A DNA stretch of 64,000 nt. It comes from Ciona intestinalis. Lineage: Eukaryota; Chordata; Ascidiacea; Phlebobranchia; Cionidae. Location: positions 4,474,991-4,538,990 of the forward strand of contig NC_020167.2 of NCBI RefSeq assembly GCF_000224145.3, read 5' to 3'. The notes under the pieces were generated by a model that saw only the letters and a list, made by a program, of their open reading frames with translations, was not told the DNA's origin and did not search any database. Below, piece after piece: positions 55,401 through 64,000 of the stretch (position 1 is the stretch's first letter; each line of letters starts with the position of its first letter). Position numbers and translations under genes: made by a program.

Positions 55401-58400
55401 CATTAAAACAGACATGACTATTTTCGTTTTTTTTTTAATATTAAAATCAAGATTGATTTGGGATTTTTCTCGAATACTAAATCACCCATACCTTATTATT
55501 TGTTGTAGATTCCGAAGGTAAAGACAACGCCAAGTGGTTCTCGACTCTCCCCAGATTCAACTGCAGATGCCGACAGCACAACCAATCCAATTGTTAAAGA
55601 CGTCATCCCCACTGACAAAAAGCAAGTATCCAGTTTTAGCTATATCATTATAACAGCAAATTTTTATTAATTGTTTGTATTCACCAGAATTGGCTTCCTC
55701 GGCTTGGGAATAATGGGCGTTCCGATGGCTCAAAACTTGATCCGAACAGGCCATGATGTCACAGTGTGGAACAGAGAACCTTCAAAGTAAGTTTGATTTT
55801 AATTTAATATTTTGCATTTAAGTGATACTATGTAAATGCAATGGGTATGTACAACCTTTCAGTTTAATTTAATGCTTTAGTTAACAATTCAGTTGCTGGC
55901 AATAAGAAAATCTTAGCTTTTGGGAACATGTTTTAAATTTTTATGATCCAATCTTTAATCATAACACGGTGCACTACTATATCTGTTTTAAATATGGTTA
56001 AGCAAAACAATAACTTTAAAAATATACTGAAAATAATTAACAAGAAAAATCTGAAAATAAGCAACAAAAAAAATCTGAAAATAAACAACAACAAAAACAA
56101 ACAGCAAGAAAAATCCGAAAACAAACAGCAAGAAAAATCCGAAAATAATCAACAAGAAAAAATCAAAAAACAACCAACAAGAAAAAAGCCAAAAATAAAT
56201 CAAGAAATAAATGTGTTCTTTGCTTTAATTAGTTAAAACTAAAACAAAAAACTATATTAAAAATTTATTTAACATGTGGTATATATTTTCCCAGGTGTAA
56301 GTCGCTTGTAGCGCTCGGTGCAAAGGAAGGTTCATCACCATGCGATGTTGTACAGCAATGTGACATCATATTTTCATGTGTGTCAGACTCAGATGCTGTT
56401 CGAGACGTAAGTCTTTACAAATAATTTGTTTTAACTTTTGTATATTATATAGACTAATAGTACTGTGGTGTAAGATGGAAACCTTCAGGACATAACACTA
56501 CATACTTTTTAAACTTGGTTTTAAAAATTCTCTTTTTTATTATGTATATATTTTTGTTTACGACCAAATTGGATAAAAAAGAATAAAAATAAACAACTTA
56601 TTTCAACCTAGTACACCTTTATTTTAATATGGTTGTTCTAAATATAATATAAAGATCATGAACTGTATTTTTCAATTTTTAACTAAAAAAAAACACCCTT
56701 TAACATTTTAAAATATCACATAAAGATTAACATTTTAAAATATCACATAAAGATCATAAGGTGTATTACTCCATGTTAAACAGAAAAAAACAAAAACATT
56801 TTAACAATATGAAATATCTTATAAAGACCATGAACTATGTTTCTCCAAAGCACACTTTAACCATTTGTTTTCAGTTGGTTCTTGGTAACCAGGGAGTATT
56901 ACAAGGCATAAGCTCAGGAAAAGGGTATGTTGAATTATCAACTGTTGATCCGGAGACCATTAAAGAAATAGCTGAGGTAAAATGTTTTGTTAATAAATGA
57001 TTGAGCAAATATTATAGCTCGTAATTGTAACATATAAATTGCATACTTGAGAGTTAGATTAGAGTAAATATTGGGAAACAAAAATTAATTTTGTTAAAGA
57101 AAATGGTACATCTTTATATATTATTTTTAGAGATAATATGACATATTCTTTAGTTTTATTTTTAACACTCATCAAGTGTAATTTTCTGTCAGTGCAAATA
57201 AAAGGGCGGAGGGGGGATTTTAATTATAATTTTTTAAATAATAAATTTAAGTTTGCCTTTTATTATGGTCGACTGCTCCAATTCAAACTTTTCTAACATT
57301 GTGTAGTAGTTGTGATGGTATTTTATACAAACAAATATAAAACGCTAAAGTGTAAATGGCACCTACAGAGTAACATACATGGTAACTTGTAAGCTGGCCC
57401 GATGTGTTAAAACACACGTTAAAATGACTGTCATTTCCGACCACGTGAAGATAAAGCAAGTTACATTATAATATTTAAATAGAAAATCAGAACCCCCTCT
57501 GCCCTTTAAAAATTTCTATTTGCGCCACCGTAAAACCTCATATAAGAACAATGTTAACACGCATGTTAAAACTACTGTCGTTTTCCGACCACGCGAAGAT
57601 AAAGCAAGTTACATTCAATCAAAAAATCAGAACTACCTCTGCCCTTTAAAAATCCTATTTGCGCCACTGTAAAACTTCATACGATAAAAGTCATTTTTTG
57701 ATGAAATACAGGTTATCTCAATGCGTGGAGGTAGGTTCCTTGAAGCACCACTGTCCGGTAACAAGAAGGGTGCTGAGCAAGGTCAGTTAGTCATCCTTGC
57801 AGCTGGTGACAGGTCATTATACATGGATGCTTATTCTTGTTTTGAAGCTCTGGGAAAAAAAACTTTCTTTTTGGGTAAGATTCTGTTCAGTTTGACTTTT
57901 ATTGTTATAATCAAAGATTAAAATGTAGTTTGGTTATCAAATTAAAAAAAATCTAAAATTTTTTTTACAAGTTTTTTTTTAAATAATATTACATAGTTAC
58001 CATAACTTTTCTTTGTTTTAAAGCTATATATGATCATTTTTCAATATAATAGGAATTAAGATAGCTCAATGAAGGTGTAAAAAGAGGATGTTTACAAAAG
58101 TAAAAAAATTATTCCACTAAAAAAATCAGGCATACTTTTTGCCTCAGTTTATGTAATTTTAATTAAAAAAAATTCAATTCCATTAAAAAAAATCTTGTAT
58201 ATAATTCTGTTAAAAAAATGATGTTTTCGTGAAAGTTGTTTTAACTTGTAACATCTACCACCAGGTGAACTGGGTACTGGAGCAAACACCAAACTCATTG
58301 TTAATATGCTCATGGGAACATTCATGGCATCCTTGTCAGAAGGGCTTTCCCTTGCTGAAAAAGCCGGTTTAGACCAGTATACACTGCTTGATGTGCTCAA

Positions 58401-59451
58401 TATGAGCAGCATTTCCTGTCCTTTTGTCAAAAGCAAAGGAACCGCCATACTTGAGGTGATTGTTTTTTTTTAAAGATTGGGTCTAAATTTGGGTCAATCC
58501 TCTACAGTCTACACTGATTTCTTTGTGTATTAGTACTAGACTAGTTCTACAATTTGATTTCTTTCTAAACTCAAATATAAGACATGTATATTACGAATGG
58601 TCTATTTTATATTTTGGTTAAGGTGACTAATTTCTGTCAGGTATATAGCTACTTGACATGTGTACATGCCTACATATTAGAAATAAATACTCACTGCCTC
58701 AAGATAGCAAAATACTATTTACATTAACTAAAAAAAACTAATGTCAAAACAGCATACATATATACACAAAATCTTTTTCTTTTCAGGGTCATTTTCCAGT
58801 CAACTTTCCACTGAAGCATCAACAAAAGGATTTAAAACTTGCCATTCAAATGGGAGACAAACTAGAGCAACCTTTGTCTGTTGCATCAGCAGCTAATGAA
58901 GTAAGTTATGTTCATAGTGTATGTAGTTTGTTGTTATATGACATTACCATGCCTAGGGCTGGCACCGCTCAAAACATTTACGTTTCAAAAATTTTTCTTT
59001 ATTGTACACAAACTCAGACTTATTATAAATTGTATAATAGTGCTATTCTTATCAATGTAGCTTTTCAAGGCTTAAATGTGGTCTTGTAACAGTGTTGCCT
59101 AGGAAATCATAAGTTCAAAAATGATAATTAAAGAGTTAAAATTGCTTACTGGTTTACTGTTTCTTAAAAATTGCAATCACCAATAAGATGTGTTATTTCT
59201 TAGGAATAATCTGTTTAATGCAGCTTTTCAAGGGTTTAAATGCGACTTTTATAGAAATATTAAACAGTAAATCACAAGTTAAAAAATGATTACTTAAGGT
59301 TAAGTACATGAATTGCTACTGGATTATATTGTTCTCATAAAAATTCTATCCTAAGACTTGTTATTTCTTTGCACAGTTGTACAAAAGGAGCAAAGCACAA
59401 GGTTTTGGCGATCGAGATATGTCATGCGTGTACAGAGCTGTAAATGTTTGA
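52463..59451 (+). CDS. Glyr1: GLYR1/NPAC: PWWP plus beta-hydroxyacid dehydrogenase fold
   Basis: Nucleosome-associated cofactor (partner of LSD2/KDM1B in mammals, NDF in flies). Fourteen exons: 52463-52494, 52716-52752, 53007-53089, 53321-53451, 53754-53851, 54002-54073, 55509-55621, 55688-55786, 56295-56406, 56875-56976, 57712-57874, 58265-58455, 58787-58900, 59377-59451; 473 aa. PWWP domain: [17 protein letters not shown]...[17 protein letters not shown] short charged linker includes [10 protein letters not shown]. The dehydrogenase starts [19 protein letters not shown] (Rossmann GxGxxG), then [25 protein letters not shown] and [15 protein letters not shown], ending [13 protein letters not shown] and MSCVYRA. 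The linker is about 70 residues, against ~165 in human. The intron after 55621 has a GC donor. Unlike vertebrate GLYR1, a lysine occupies the classical catalytic position. Confidence 0.95.
56036..56205 (+). repeat. Purine-rich tandem repeat in GLYR1 intron 8
   Basis: Degenerate units of about 20-25 bp, AAACAACAAGAAAAATC(T/C)GAAAAT, filling about 170 bp. The open frames on both strands here come from the repeat. Confidence 0.75.
56458..56617 (+). mobile_element. Decayed MITE in GLYR1 intron 9
   Basis: AGTACTGTGGTGTAAGATGG, a TTTTTGTTTACGACCAAATTGG core, and a weak right end; shortened and diverged. Confidence 0.55.
57370..57690 (-). repeat. Tandem duplication of ~165 bp carrying a SINE-like module
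   Basis: Two copies of a unit with TTCCGACCACG(T/C)GAAGATAAAGCAAGTTACATT, then AATCAGAAC...CCTCTGCCCTTTAAAAAT and TTTGCGCCAC. The left module of the composite SINE is included in reverse. The array ends about 25 bases before the exon at 57712. Confidence 0.7.
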
Positions 59452-59700
59452 ACTTCATAACTGCCATACTTTGAAACTTTCCAATGAAATCGCTTCTGTA
59501 CATATGGTCCTTATCATGAGACGTGTATAGTTTGTACAACTTCGTTTTGTTCACATCATGTTACGAATACGAGCGCTGTTTTTATTGCGTACAATTTTTT
59601 TACTCTGTTTTCTGTTTTCAGCAAAGACTTTTTCTGCTGTTACGATTTCAAGTTTATTTCATAATTTGTACACAACCGCGGCAATGGAATAAGAAATGAC

Positions 59701-59706
59701 AATAAA
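59701..59706 (+). terminator. Poly(A) signal AATAAA, GLYR1
   Basis: AATAAA 250 bases after the GLYR1 stop. Minus-strand AATAAA motifs for the convergent FCHSD gene lie at 59653-59658 and 59581-59586, so the two 3' UTRs may overlap. Confidence 0.5.
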
Positions 59707-60125
59707 TTACATCATGTGACAAATAAAGACAAGTAAATTGACAACAAATGCTTGCAAATTACTCCAGACCTGCTGAAATAAAATGAACTTGATTAGAAGT
59801 AAAGGACAATACAAACAAAACGCACACTGCGGATAAACAGTTTAAAAAAGACGATTTCTTTTAAAAAGCTGATTTCTTACAAAAGTGACTGCAGTGTTTA
59901 AGTGACTTCATCCACCAATATTTGACTTGTGTTTGATAACTGCATCCTCTATTCCTGAGTCATAACATGATCTTGTACATTCCATACATTTGTGCAAATC
60001 TCTCTCATTCAAGCACCAGGTTCAACACGAAGTTGTAACTTTTGTTTACGGGTCAATGCTGACAATTGCCTCTCATAGAATATAAAGAGCCTACGGTTTT
60101 CACAACCAACAATCTTTTTTTGTAT

Positions 60126-63775
<3,650 letters not shown>

Positions 63776-64000
63776 CTAAATGGGCCCTTTCACTATGGTA
63801 CTTCTTGAGTAATTACAAACAATTAGTAAATTGATCCAATTTGTCATTGTCACCAATCATACTGTGTACTGTTTGGTGGGAAAACCATGGCATGGCTTGG
63901 AAAACTATGACTAAAATTTAGCTTGCTTAGCCTTTCTCACCACATTTGTAACTACATTTGGTGCATTAAAACAATTCACTTCTATTAAGTTACTCCAGAT

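Noticed and set aside
55933-56236. Open frames on both strands in GLYR1 intron 8
   Set aside because: Low-complexity AAACAACAAGAAAAATC repeat.

Overview
The window is nuclear DNA from a tunicate, most likely Ciona intestinalis/robusta. It is AT-rich with many short GT-AG introns. It holds one-to-one orthologues of chordate genes (LAMTOR3, ZC3HC1, JADE, GLYR1, OSTM1, FCHSD) and dense copies of a ~200 bp TA-flanked MITE, which I link to Ciona from memory. Two runs of N, each flanked by near-identical sequence, suggest an assembly of a highly polymorphic diploid.

Layout. 0.65-3.4 kb (+): an FGF gene, best fit FGF9/16/20. 3.4-7.3 kb: intergenic, with an 846 bp block present on both sides of a 500 bp gap. 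7.3-15.7 kb (-): a 14-exon AVT3/SLC36-type amino acid transporter. 14.6-15.6 kb: two inverted-repeat elements carrying telomere-like GGGGTTA runs, one with a tRNA-like core inside. 18.2-18.8 kb (-): a membrane C-type lectin, divergent from a secreted phospholipase A2 at 19.8-21.4 kb (+). 21.8-35.6 kb (-): a 25-exon EF-hand plus WD40 protein (WDR64/WDR49-like), its introns packed with MITEs. 36.1-37.0 kb (+): an intronless OSTM1. 37.4-40.7 kb (+): LAMTOR3 and ZC3HC1, separated by only two bases, a probable operon. 41.4-51.2 kb (-): a JADE PHD-finger gene with an unusually long C-terminal half. 52.5-59.5 kb (+): GLYR1/NPAC (PWWP plus beta-hydroxyacid dehydrogenase). 60.1-63.8 kb (-): the 3' exons of an FCHSD/Nervous wreck gene that runs off the window.

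I rebuilt the multi-exon genes by hand from splice signals. Reading frames stay open across every junction and total coding lengths are multiples of three (FGF 297 aa, transporter 474, lectin 197, PLA2 183, WD protein 1309, LAMTOR3 123, ZC3HC1 403, JADE 1890, GLYR1 473). No expression data or database search was available. The genes do not form one pathway. LAMTOR3 (lysosomal Ragulator) and OSTM1 (lysosomal ClC-7 subunit) sit next to each other, and the transporter may also be vacuolar/lysosomal. JADE and GLYR1 are both chromatin proteins and are divergently transcribed. I see no discrete undescribed system. The best leads are the 2-nt operon, a GLYR1 that keeps a lysine at the classical catalytic position, the splice-acceptor tandem repeat in JADE, and the foldback elements with telomere-like interiors.
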